DNA from: JBLIRR01 sp049472395
GTDB lineage: Bacteria; SZUA-182; DTGQ01; JBLIRR01
Assembly: GCA_049472395.1 (NCBI GenBank)
Contig: JBLIRR010000034.1
Span: 1-64,000, forward strand
DNA: 64,000 nucleotides
Direction: 5' to 3'
In this document: one piece after another, positions 8,920 to 17,990 of the stretch
How positions within the stretch are numbered: position 1 is the stretch's first letter
Layout: every line of letters begins with the position of its first letter
Made by a program: the position numbers and the translations under genes
Notes under the pieces: model-generated
Databases searched by the model: none
The model's input: the letters and a program-made list of their open reading frames with translations, nothing else
What the model was told of the DNA's origin: nothing

Positions 8920-11088
8920 ATGTCAAAAAAAGTTTTTCTTATAATTATATTTTTTATATTTTTTGCTTATACAACTTGTATGTCAGCAGAGAACCAAAAG
9001 AATGTGTCATTAAAATTTGGTATTGAAATAGGGAAATTAAATTATCTCTTACCTGAAGAAAAAGAAAAACTTGCACAAAATGGTTTTGTTATTTCAATTC
9101 CCAAAAATACTACCTATCATCCCGATGATGAAGCAGTCAGCATTTATACCCGATGTAAAGATAGCCATTTCCCTGTTTTTGTAACCAGCGACATTATTCT
9201 TCACGTTTCACATCTTTTATTCGATTGGTCACTTCGTTTTATTGAAATATCGTCCCTAAGGCAAGATCTATTAAATTTGACAGACATTTTGCTCAGTAAA
9301 TCAATGGAATATTATGACAGCATTAAGGATCCGAGGTTAAAAAATGCTGCTTTAAAAAATGTTCTCTTTTTTAACATTGCAAAATTATTATTAACCGACG
9401 GCAATTTAAGTGAATTACCCGCAGAAGAAAGAAAAATAATTGAGCTAGAACTTGACAACATTAATAAACATGAAGGATTCGCTCTGTCTCCTCTTTTTGG
9501 CTATAAAGAAGATTACAGTCAGTATAGACCACGTGGTCACTATTCAAGAAGTCCTGAATTCAAAAAATATTTTAAAGCTATGATGTGGTATGGAAGGATG
9601 AATTTTGAATTACCTATAATAAGAGTAACGAAAAGAGAACATTTTTATTTAGACAAAAATGTAGATTTATTACCAACTCAACAAGCCATTTTAATATGTA
9701 AGGCGCTGTCAGAAACGAAAATAAAAGGAGAAAACGCCCTTGATGTCTGGAAACGTCTTTATGAGATATCATCTTTCTTTGCTGGCAAGTCTGATGATAT
9801 CACTGTTGTAGAATATCTTTCAATAATCATAAGACTTTTTGGCGAAGATATATCCTTTGAGAATATTAATGAAATTAATAAGTTAACAGAATTTGTAAAG
9901 GAAGCCAGACAATTAAGAAAACCGAAAATATTATCCTCTTATGTAACCGACATTTCTTCTCGTGAAATTGATTGGAAGATTCTAACTCATGGTATGCATT
10001 TTATGGGGCAACGTTTCACTCCTGATTCATTTATAATTCAAAATCTAGTTTATGATAAGGTAAAACAATACTTGGGAGAAGCCCCTTATCCTTTTACAGC
10101 CGTCAATGCTAACGGTTTATGGATTAGGGGATTTCCCAGGGGCCTAGATGTTATGGCTGTTTTTGGATCTAATATTGCTGAACAGATTTTGGTCAAAGAA
10201 GGAGATGCAAATTTCAACAAATATCATAAAAATTTTTCCACATTAAAAGAGGCTTATAAGAAGATTGATCAAAAGATATGGAAACAAGACTTATATCACT
10301 TAAGATTTGACGTTTTGAAATCTCTTATAAAAAATCCTTCTGAAGGTGTCCCTTTATTTATGCAATCTGAAGCCTGGTTTAAAAAACAATTGAATACATC
10401 TTTGGGCTCTTGGACAGAATTAAAACACGATACTATCCTCTACACAAAGCAACCTTATTCAATGGCTCAAATGGCACTTGCTGGAAAGGTAGGATGGTCA
10501 CGTTATTTGCCTCCGGAAGTTGTTCATGGTTATGTAGAACCTCTTCCTGAAGTATATGAAAAAGTTAGGCTTTCAATCGCTGCCCTACGCTCAAAATTAG
10601 CTACTCACGGATTCCCATACGATAGAGCACTAGAAAACAATTTTAAACAGTTTGAAGAGATTTTAAATGTATTAAAAAGCATCGCGCAAAAAGAATTATC
10701 GGGAAAAATGCTTAATGATGATGAATATCATTTAATCGAGGATATTGGTCAAAGATTAAAGAATATTTTAAGATATGCCCATTACATAGATGTTACCGAA
10801 GAATTCAGAAGTGAAATGGACAATAAAATGCCTATCATAGCGGATGTATTTACAGATGTGAATTCCAGCATGGTTCTCGAGGAAGCGGTAGGGAAGCCAT
10901 TAGAGATATTTGTCATTGCACCTGTTGATGGAAAAAATAAGGTATGTTTGGGAGTAGTATATTCTTACTATGAATTTAAGCAACCAATGAGTAACAGGTT
11001 CACTGATGAAGAATGGCGTTCTATGTTAAAGGAAAAAAAACAGCCTCTAATAAATAATTGGTTTAAGGATATTGCGGTTGTGCATTAA
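8920..11088 (+). CDS. Exported DUF3160-family protein
   Basis: A 722-residue protein with an N-terminal signal peptide (hydrophobic 4-21, probable cleavage after SA near residue 23). The rest matches the uncharacterised DUF3160 family by its recurring signatures: VTSDIILHVSHLLFDW near the start, MGQRFTPDSFI and FPRGLDVMAVFGSNIAEQIL in the middle, SLGSWTELKHDTILYTKQ, GYVEPLPEVY, and a C-terminal VFTDVNSSMVLEEAVGKPLEI block. Length and domain order are normal for the family. It is expected in the periplasm or outside the cell. Its biochemical role is unknown. The 3' end overlaps the start of a CPBP protease gene by 17 bases, so the two are translationally linked. Confidence 0.8.
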   Translation: MSKKVFLIIIFFIFFAYTTCMSAENQKNVSLKFGIEIGKLNYLLPEEKEKLAQNGFVISIPKNTTYHPDDEAVSIYTRCKDSHFPVFVTSDIILHVSHLLFDWSLRFIEISSLRQDLLNLTDILLSKSMEYYDSIKDPRLKNAALKNVLFFNIAKLLLTDGNLSELPAEERKIIELELDNINKHEGFALSPLFGYKEDYSQYRPRGHYSRSPEFKKYFKAMMWYGRMNFELPIIRVTKREHFYLDKNVDLLPTQQAILICKALSETKIKGENALDVWKRLYEISSFFAGKSDDITVVEYLSIIIRLFGEDISFENINEINKLTEFVKEARQLRKPKILSSYVTDISSREIDWKILTHGMHFMGQRFTPDSFIIQNLVYDKVKQYLGEAPYPFTAVNANGLWIRGFPRGLDVMAVFGSNIAEQILVKEGDANFNKYHKNFSTLKEAYKKIDQKIWKQDLYHLRFDVLKSLIKNPSEGVPLFMQSEAWFKKQLNTSLGSWTELKHDTILYTKQPYSMAQMALAGKVGWSRYLPPEVVHGYVEPLPEVYEKVRLSIAALRSKLATHGFPYDRALENNFKQFEEILNVLKSIAQKELSGKMLNDDEYHLIEDIGQRLKNILRYAHYIDVTEEFRSEMDNKMPIIADVFTDVNSSMVLEEAVGKPLEIFVIAPVDGKNKVCLGVVYSYYEFKQPMSNRFTDEEWRSMLKEKKQPLINNWFKDIAVVH

Positions 11089-11758
11089 TGAACTAAAATA
11101 TGCTAAATCAAGATGGGCATACCTCATTGAAATCTTTCTTTTATTCGTCCTGTCTTTTCTGTTAAAATCTTTAGTGTATAAATTAGGCTCCCAAGAAACA
11201 CTTCATAATTTTTTCAATTCAATACTACCAGTTTGGAGAATAAATCCTTATCTTACCTTTCCCTATCTGATTGCTCCGCTTATAGGCATGATGCTATTGC
11301 CTCTCTTATGGGAAAAAACCATTAAAAAAACAAAATTAAGAGAGATTGGATTTTTTGTTCCGGAACATTATATTATAGAATCATTGTATGCATTAATTTT
11401 CATTTGTGTTTTCTATGTTTATTATATTTTCTTTCATTCAAGAAGTGTTAATATCCTGTTTTTATCGCCCCACCTTATTCTATATATAGTTGCCGGGTGT
11501 TTTTGTATTACCGGCAGTGAAGAAATATTTTATAGGGGCATAATCCAGAGAAGATTGACTATTATTTTAAATAAATATTGGGGATTGTTAATTGCTTCTA
11601 TAATATTTGCGATAATCGGTCATCCTAATACTCCTTTGATAGACAATCTGATATGGCGATTGCCAGCCGGTATAATCCTTGGTTATTTTTATTTGCGAAC
11701 CGGAAGTTTATTTTTCCCTATTTGCTTACATTGCGGATTTAACATAATCAGTGCATGA
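11072..11758 (+). CDS. CPBP-family intramembrane metalloprotease
   Basis: Multi-spanning membrane protein of the CAAX protease/bacteriocin-processing (CPBP, ABI) family. The catalytic motif EExxxR is present as E150, E151 and R155 in GSEEIFYRG, with histidines at about 184 (IIGHPN) and 220 (CLHCGFN) in the later helices, as needed for activity. There are six or more hydrophobic segments. The longest frame starts at a TTG inside the DUF3160 gene; later TTG codons are also possible. The overlap with the DUF3160 gene implies a shared role such as processing or maturation of the exported partner, which is inference. Confidence 0.85.
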   Translation: MRLCINELKYAKSRWAYLIEIFLLFVLSFLLKSLVYKLGSQETLHNFFNSILPVWRINPYLTFPYLIAPLIGMMLLPLLWEKTIKKTKLREIGFFVPEHYIIESLYALIFICVFYVYYIFFHSRSVNILFLSPHLILYIVAGCFCITGSEEIFYRGIIQRRLTIILNKYWGLLIASIIFAIIGHPNTPLIDNLIWRLPAGIILGYFYLRTGSLFFPICLHCGFNIISA

Positions 11759-11975
11759 TTCATTTAAAAATGTAATGAGAAATGAAATCTTATAGCACAA
11801 TCAAAACCCTGCTTCTGGGCTACAAGCTCGATAATAAGCATTGTGCTTTTTCATGCTGAGTAAGGCAATAAGTGGAGCCATTCTCATAGAGGAGAATCCA
11901 ATCCCATTGACAAGCCCCCACCGCACTTTGAAATTCAATTGCATCATGGGTACAATGGATATTATGGATACATCC

Positions 11976-14900
11976 ATGAATGCTCAACACCATGCATTGC
12001 GCGTTTTTCATCCCCTTATCGGCCGATGGTTTCAAGAGACCTACCGGTGCCCTACTGATATCCAAGAGAAGGCATGGAGAGCGATCAGTGAAGGGAAGCA
12101 TGTGCTTTTGACAGCTCCGACAGGAAGCGGCAAAACACTTGCCGCTTTTCTGTGGGCGATCAATCAGTTGGCTGCGGGAACCTGGCCGGCTGGTCAGCTT
12201 CGCGTGCTTTATGTCTCACCGCTTAAGGCGCTGAACAATGACATCGGACGGAACCTGATCACACCCCTGCGAGCTCTTGAGTCAGTCTTTGAGGGTGAAG
12301 GAATGCCTTTTCCAAAGATCAATGTTCATATTCGAAGTGGCGATACACCTTCCCATGAACGGCAGAGAATGCTTCGAAAACCCCCGGAGATACTTATCAC
12401 AACGCCTGAAAGTCTCAATCTGATCCTCAGCGGAACAAAAGCGCGGGCACTATTCAGGGGTCTTGCAACAGTTATTGTAGATGAAATTCATGCGGTGGCA
12501 GATAATAAACGAGGCACGCATCTTATAACTGCCATAGATCGCCTTGTCATTTTATCAGGGGAGTTTCAAAGAATTGGCCTCTCCGCTACAATCAGGCCTC
12601 TTAAGAAAGTGGCGAATTTCATTGCGGGATACAGAATGAAGAGGGAAGGGGAGGAGGTGCTCTATCAGAGGCGATCCATTACCACAGTTGAGTCTGGTAT
12701 GGAAAAAGAGTACAGTGTCAAGGTTTCATTTCCTGAAGTTGCCCGAAAGGTCAGAGAGGTGGGGGAATGGTGGTCTTCACTTATTTCAGAATTCGTGGGT
12801 ATTATTGAAGAGAATCGCGCAACACTCCTTTTTACGAATAATCGAAAATTAACTGAGAAAATAACCCGGTTGATTAATGAACGGCAAAAGGAGATCCTCG
12901 CATATTCTCACCATGGCTCGCTTTCAAGGGAGCTGCGCAGGCATGTTGAGCAAAGATTGAAAGAGGGTAAATTAAAGGCAATCATTGCCACAAGTTCCCT
13001 TGAGCTTGGGATCGATATCGGGACCCTTAATGAAATCATTCTCCTCCAAACCCCCTTTTCTATATCTGCAGCCATTCAAAGAGTCGGACGGGCCGGCCAC
13101 TCCATTACCGAGACCAGTAAGGCAAGGTTTTATCCCCTTCACGGGAAGGATCTCATTTCCTGCGCAGTCATGGCAAAAGCGGTAATGGCAAAGGATATGG
13201 AACATATCCATATACCGGAATGTCCGCTCGATGTCCTTGCCCAGGTAATTCTCTCAATGGTTGGTGTGGAATCATGGGACCTTCGGGAGCTTTTTCATGT
13301 GCTCAGGGCTAGTTATCCCTTTCATTTACTGCGCTGGGAGCACTATCATGCGGTGATCGAGATGCTTGCAGGCCGTTATGCAGATTCAAGGATCCGGGAA
13401 TTGAGACCGAAAATCTCCATTGATACTATTGATAATAGGGTGTACGCCAAGGAAGGAGTGTTATGGCTCATCTATAGCGCAGGAGGGACTATACCCGACC
13501 GGGGATATTATACGCTGAGGCTCTCCGATACAAAAGCCATAATTGGAGAACTGGATGAGGAATTTGTGTGGGAGAGGCGTATCGGAGATACTTTCAGCTT
13601 TGGGACAGGGGTCTGGAAAATACAAAAGATTGACCATACCTACGTGGAGGTGATACCGGTAAAAAAGGCAGGGAGCATGGCCCCTTTCTTTAGGGCAGAC
13701 GCGCTCATGCGCAGCTTTTACCTTTCGGAAAAAATAGGCTTATTTTTAGAGGAATGGAATCAGAGGATGGATGATGGTAATGCCCTCGCATGCTTAAAGA
13801 AGGAGTACTTTCTTGAAGATGAGGCCGCCTCTGCATTGATGGATTATTGGAAACGCCAGAAAAAAGCAACAGGCTCTGATCTTCCCCACCGCCACCTCAT
13901 CCTTATTGAGCATTTCCAAGATCCCCTGAACAGAAGTGACAGTAAACAGGTAATACTTCATACCTTTTGGGGCAGCCGGCTCAATCTCCCTTTCTCCATT
14001 GCCCTCTCACAGTCATGGGAGGAACATTATCATTACCCTTTGCACATCTTTCAGGATAATGACTGCATTCTCCTGAATCTGCCCGATCATTTTTCAGTGC
14101 AGGACCTATTTCATTTCGTCACACCTGAAAATATTAACATTCTATTGAGAAAGAGACTTGCGAAAACAGGGATTTTTGGAGCCTGCTTCAGGGAAAATGC
14201 TGGCCGGGCCCTTCTGTTGCCCAAACAAAGCTTTCATAAGAGAATGCCGTTGTGGCTTAATCGGCTTCGCTCTAAAAAACTGCTTCACGCAGTCATGCAC
14301 TATGAAAATTTTCCTATCTGTGCCGAAACTTTTCGCACGTGCTCTCAGGATATATTCGATCTTTCCAATCTCATAAGGGTTCTTGATGAAATCAGAGAGG
14401 GAATCATAATTGTCAAAGAAGTCTCTACACGAGTCCCCTCACCCTTTTGTGCGAATGTGATCTGGCAGCAGACCAATAAATTCATGTATGAGGATGATGC
14501 ACCATCAGATGGAGCGACTTTTCAGTTAAAAAGGGATATTGTAGAAGATCTTGTCTTTACCCCGGAATTGAGACCGACACTTTCACCCCTCATTATCAAG
14601 GAATTTAATGAGAAAATCCAGCGAACCTATCCGGGATATGCTCCGACGACGCCGTTAGAGTTATTAGATCACCTCAAGGAGAGGGTATTGATTCCAGAGG
14701 CGGAATGGGATACGCTGCTCAGTCATGATCATTCCATTTATGAGCAAGTAATGTCAAAGATACGAATACAGAGGCTCCAAGGTGCCGAAATTGAAGTGGT
14801 GATTGCATTGGAACAACTCGGAAGGCTCACAACAGGGCTTTCCGGGGATGAAGAGATAATGCTTCCTCTCTTTTCCCAGTGGTTGCAATTTTATGGGCCC

Positions 14901-16307
14901 CTTCCAAAAAGCTTTATGCGAAAGATATGGGGTTTTGATCAGAATAGATTTGATGCTCTTCTTAAGAGACTTTGTCAAAACCAGGTAATTGTCGCCGGAC
15001 ATATTTCAGACAACGCGGTTGAGCAGGAGTTCTGCGATGCACAAAATTTAGAGATGCTTCTTCGGATTGCACGGAAAAAGGCCCGCCCTGAATTTAAAGC
15101 CCTCCCCATCTCCTCTCTTCCCCTTTTTATAGCCCATTATCAGGGGCTTACTACTCCCGGCAGCAGCATTGAGGGGGTAAAGAAATCTCTTGAAAAGCTA
15201 TGGGGATATCCTGCCAGGGCAGAGCTTTGGGAGTCAGAAATATTCCCCGCCAGGATGGAGCCCTATTATCCATCTTGGCTCGATACTCTATGGAATGAAA
15301 GTGACCTGGTATGGTTCGGTTGTGGCAGAGAAAAGGTGGGGTTCTGTTTTGAGACAGATCTTGAGCTTTTCCAAAAACCGACATCAGATAAAAAACATGC
15401 ACAGCTTAGTTTTTTTCCGGAGAAAGGCGGAAAGTATACTTTTTGGGATTTATCCGAGCAAAGCGGTCTCTCTTCAACTATTCTGACGACAAAGCTCTGG
15501 GATATGACATGGGAAGGCTTGATTTCAAATGATAAAATTCAGGCCCTGCGGAAGGGAATTGAGAATAAGTTTCAACCAAGCACCTTTCAAGCTCCTTCCC
15601 GTGGCAGGATGAGAGGAATACGTTCACAGCTCAACCGGTGGCACTCATCAAGGCCCATGCAGGGGAATTGGTATATCCTGCAAATACCCGGCATTTCCAA
15701 AGATCCCATTGAGAGGGAAGGGATCATCCGTGACAGGATTCGTATGTTATTCCAGCGGTATGGCATTCTTTTTCGGGAGATCCTCACCCATGAACTGAGA
15801 GAGGCGGCATGGCCTTCAATCTTTCGAGGCCTGCGCTTGATGGAGCTATCTGGTGAAATCATGGCAGGTCATTTCTTTTCTGACATTCCGGGCATGCAAT
15901 TTATCTGTTATCATGCGCTTCGGGAAATCAGGAAAAAATTACCCGAGGATGCCATCTATTGGATGAACGCGGCTGATCCTTCATCTGTCTGTGGAATGAA
16001 AATCGAGGCCCTCAAGGGAAAACTCCCATCCCGCATTCCCTCGAACCATCTGGTGTTCCGGGGTAGCACCGTCGTTCTTATCTCCACTCAAAAAGGGAGA
16101 AAATTGCATTTTTATGTATCCCCAGAAGATCCTGATTTGGAAAAATATCTCAAGGTTTTCCGTGTGCAGGTTAATAGAAAATGGAATCCTGTCAAAAGGA
16201 TCATCGTAGAAAGGATCAATCATCTCCCCGCCGCTGAAAGCCCATATAAAGATGCATTAGCGGAATATGGTTTCCGCACGGACTACAAAAACCTCATTTT
16301 ATGCTAA
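11976..16307 (+). CDS. lhr: Lhr-type large ATP-dependent helicase
   Basis: Very long superfamily-2 helicase, about 1,443 residues from the preferred start, the usual size of Lhr-extended proteins, which unwind DNA or RNA:DNA hybrids in repair. Visible motifs: I (TAPTGSGKTLAA), II (VDEIHAVADNKRG), III (GLSATIRP), IV-V (TSSLELGIDIG) and VI (QRVGRAGH). The Lhr winged-helix/core region and the long C-terminal domain follow. Start choice: family N-termini begin a few residues before FHPLIGRWF, which favours the ATG at 11976. The frame is open to a TTG at 11841, and ATGs at 11853, 11946, 11955 and 11964 are alternatives; none has a good ribosome binding site. The gene looks better in GC than the AT-rich genes to its left. 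Confidence 0.92.
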   Translation: MNAQHHALRVFHPLIGRWFQETYRCPTDIQEKAWRAISEGKHVLLTAPTGSGKTLAAFLWAINQLAAGTWPAGQLRVLYVSPLKALNNDIGRNLITPLRALESVFEGEGMPFPKINVHIRSGDTPSHERQRMLRKPPEILITTPESLNLILSGTKARALFRGLATVIVDEIHAVADNKRGTHLITAIDRLVILSGEFQRIGLSATIRPLKKVANFIAGYRMKREGEEVLYQRRSITTVESGMEKEYSVKVSFPEVARKVREVGEWWSSLISEFVGIIEENRATLLFTNNRKLTEKITRLINERQKEILAYSHHGSLSRELRRHVEQRLKEGKLKAIIATSSLELGIDIGTLNEIILLQTPFSISAAIQRVGRAGHSITETSKARFYPLHGKDLISCAVMAKAVMAKDMEHIHIPECPLDVLAQVILSMVGVESWDLRELFHVLRASYPFHLLRWEHYHAVIEMLAGRYADSRIRELRPKISIDTIDNRVYAKEGVLWLIYSAGGTIPDRGYYTLRLSDTKAIIGELDEEFVWERRIGDTFSFGTGVWKIQKIDHTYVEVIPVKKAGSMAPFFRADALMRSFYLSEKIGLFLEEWNQRMDDGNALACLKKEYFLEDEAASALMDYWKRQKKATGSDLPHRHLILIEHFQDPLNRSDSKQVILHTFWGSRLNLPFSIALSQSWEEHYHYPLHIFQDNDCILLNLPDHFSVQDLFHFVTPENINILLRKRLAKTGIFGACFRENAGRALLLPKQSFHKRMPLWLNRLRSKKLLHAVMHYENFPICAETFRTCSQDIFDLSNLIRVLDEIREGIIIVKEVSTRVPSPFCANVIWQQTNKFMYEDDAPSDGATFQLKRDIVEDLVFTPELRPTLSPLIIKEFNEKIQRTYPGYAPTTPLELLDHLKERVLIPEAEWDTLLSHDHSIYEQVMSKIRIQRLQGAEIEVVIALEQLGRLTTGLSGDEEIMLPLFSQWLQFYGPLPKSFMRKIWGFDQNRFDALLKRLCQNQVIVAGHISDNAVEQEFCDAQNLEMLLRIARKKARPEFKALPISSLPLFIAHYQGLTTPGSSIEGVKKSLEKLWGYPARAELWESEIFPARMEPYYPSWLDTLWNESDLVWFGCGREKVGFCFETDLELFQKPTSDKKHAQLSFFPEKGGKYTFWDLSEQSGLSSTILTTKLWDMTWEGLISNDKIQALRKGIENKFQPSTFQAPSRGRMRGIRSQLNRWHSSRPMQGNWYILQIPGISKDPIEREGIIRDRIRMLFQRYGILFREILTHELREAAWPSIFRGLRLMELSGEIMAGHFFSDIPGMQFICYHALREIRKKLPEDAIYWMNAADPSSVCGMKIEALKGKLPSRIPSNHLVFRGSTVVLISTQKGRKLHFYVSPEDPDLEKYLKVFRVQVNRKWNPVKRIIVERINHLPAAESPYKDALAEYGFRTDYKNLILC

Positions 16308-16432
16308 AATTAACATCTTTTATTTATCGGTTTACATTTTTAACTAAAAACATATCATGATTTTATAATTTCCGATCATACCAATTTGAAAAGGAGTCCA
16401 CCATTAAATTAGTCTATGCACCTAAATCGAAA

Positions 16433-16465
16433 TAAAAAAAGGCAGGACATAAAAATAATCCTGCC
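16433..16465 (-). terminator. Intrinsic terminator of the PEP-CTERM gene
   Basis: On the minus strand, GGCAGGA pairs perfectly with TCCTGCC across an 11-base AT-rich loop and is followed by seven T residues. It lies about 55 bases beyond the stop of the leftward PEP-CTERM gene and so ends that transcript, separating it from the convergent lhr gene. Confidence 0.85.
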
Positions 16466-16520
16466 TATAAACTATACACTACCCTCCAGCAAGCTACGGA
16501 GAATTAAATCCGAATAGAGA

Positions 16521-17138
16521 TTAACTGAATTTTTTCTTAATTCCTACCATTCCTGCAAAACCAAAGAGAAGTAGCAAGCAGGTGGCTGGTTCAGGCACTG
16601 ATTCATTAACTGTAAAATCATCCATCGCAAAATGTTCGCCGCTTCCCCCTATACCAGCAGATATACCACCGTAAGAGTAAAATTCCAGTTGGTCAATGCC
16701 AAGAAAATCAAAATCGAACCAGTTAGGACCGTTGGTATCTGTCGTCACAATTTGCTCGTAAATTTGAACGCCATCATCAAAACCCCTCACTCTTATATTC
16801 AGATCAGTATTCCATGCTGCGGTCAAATAAGCACCATTGAAATCGAAATCAGCATCATTTATGCTTACTACGCTCGCATACGCATTGAAAAGAATATAAT
16901 CGCCGGATGCCGTTCCACTGATATATCCGCTACTTTGAGGGGAGTAGGAAGGAGTATGCATTAAATACCAATCTTGATCCCACATAAATCCACCATAACC
17001 AGTGACATAATTGTTAATTGAAGTGTAGCCTGTGGCGGTGGTAATATCATCAAATGTCAACACCGTAGCATTAGCCATCCCGATTATTCCCAAACTTATT
17101 ACCAACGCACAAATAAACAGCATTAATTTTTTCATCAC
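16521..17138 (-). CDS. PEP-CTERM anchored secreted protein
   Basis: A 205-residue exported protein with a typical signal peptide (hydrophobic about 5-23, ending NA-T). A beta-rich body contains FDFNGAYLTAAWN, a choice-of-anchor type jelly-roll pattern. It ends in a PEP-CTERM sorting signal: VPEPATCLLLLF, a transmembrane stretch, then a short basic tail KKKFS. Exosortase and its dedicated machinery recognise this tail; no exosortase gene is in the window, so the enzyme must be encoded elsewhere. GAGGAAGT precedes the start codon. Such proteins usually belong to the extracellular matrix or cell surface of biofilm-forming Gram-negative bacteria. The specific role is unknown. Confidence 0.88.
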   Translation of the reverse strand: MMKKLMLFICALVISLGIIGMANATVLTFDDITTATGYTSINNYVTGYGGFMWDQDWYLMHTPSYSPQSSGYISGTASGDYILFNAYASVVSINDADFDFNGAYLTAAWNTDLNIRVRGFDDGVQIYEQIVTTDTNGPNWFDFDFLGIDQLEFYSYGGISAGIGGSGEHFAMDDFTVNESVPEPATCLLLLFGFAGMVGIKKKFS

Positions 17139-17990
17139 CTTAACTTCCTCTTTTAGTCAACTTATTTTAAGCCTTCTTTTCTGAATTATTCCTACTATCT
17201 CTTAAACTACTTAAATAATTTCTGAATCGCAGTACCTCCTTTCTCTTGCAGATAGCCTTGTTTTAATTTTTATTTGCCTTAATGGTCTATCTATGTCCCC
17301 CTCTCTTGAGCAGCTATATAAATTATTTTTCAGCCCAACTCTTCCGAATTGATTGAGAAATCTTTTCAACAGAAAATATATACAGAATTTTTATATCCTT
17401 ACATCTAAACAACTCATTTGTTTGTCATATTAGGAATAATAATTTTTTGTGTCTATTTAAGAAGCATATTATATGCCAAAAATCCAAAACAGCGGTATTA
17501 TAGATAAATAGGAGTATAGAGCATTTTCCGTTCATTTTACATATTAAATTTTGTAATGCATTCCGACATTGTTTAGTTCAATAATGGGCTATATATAAAG
17601 CTGAATTGCTATAAGCATTTGTTAAACATAGTGCAAGTATTTTCAATATAAATTGTAAATAAAATCGACACGAGTTTCTTGAAATTAAGCAAGATAAAAA
17701 TTTTGATGCTCTTTCGCTAAGACTTTGAGAATAAAGTTGTTCTTTAAACAACAGAAATTCTAATTATGGCCAACTCTGAGAAGTCCTGAAAAAGTTGGGT
17801 ACAGAGTGGAACGAATAGCATTAATCCCCGTCAACGAAGCAATTCGCCATATAAGAATTGTAGGCGAGTATGTGATGTGATGGAAAAAACGTAACATATT
17901 TGTTAAATTTATAAAGTATAGAGTAGTAAGAATGATTAATGCATACTCCCTGTGTAGCCCATTTATATTTTTAAACAGAGTGGATAGAGA
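17139..17990. other. Long AT-rich intergenic region
   Basis: About 850 bases between two divergent exported-protein genes. No convincing coding sequence is seen. It holds a possible sigma-54 promoter for the PEP-CTERM gene (17463-17478), a small hairpin GTTGTT-CTTTA-AACAAC near 17733, and a GC-richer patch (about 17760-17880) that may be an eroded gene or repeat but matches nothing I recognise. An AAGGAGG sequence on the minus strand near 17230 is not followed by a start codon in a useful frame. Confidence 0.4.
17463..17478 (-). promoter_or_regulatory. Possible sigma-54 promoter for the PEP-CTERM gene
   Basis: On the minus strand the sequence TGGCATATAATATGCT has GG and GC separated by exactly 10 bases and matches 14 of 16 positions of the -24/-12 consensus. 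PEP-CTERM genes are known targets of the PrsK/PrsR-type sigma-54 system in some bacteria. Caution: the site is itself an AT-rich palindrome, the implied 5' leader is about 310 bases, and no activator site is evident upstream. Confidence 0.3.

Noticed and set aside
11820..12101. Minus-strand frame opposite the beginning of lhr
   Set aside because: Antisense to the conserved helicase N-terminus, with no start signal; kept only as a reminder that the lhr start is uncertain.
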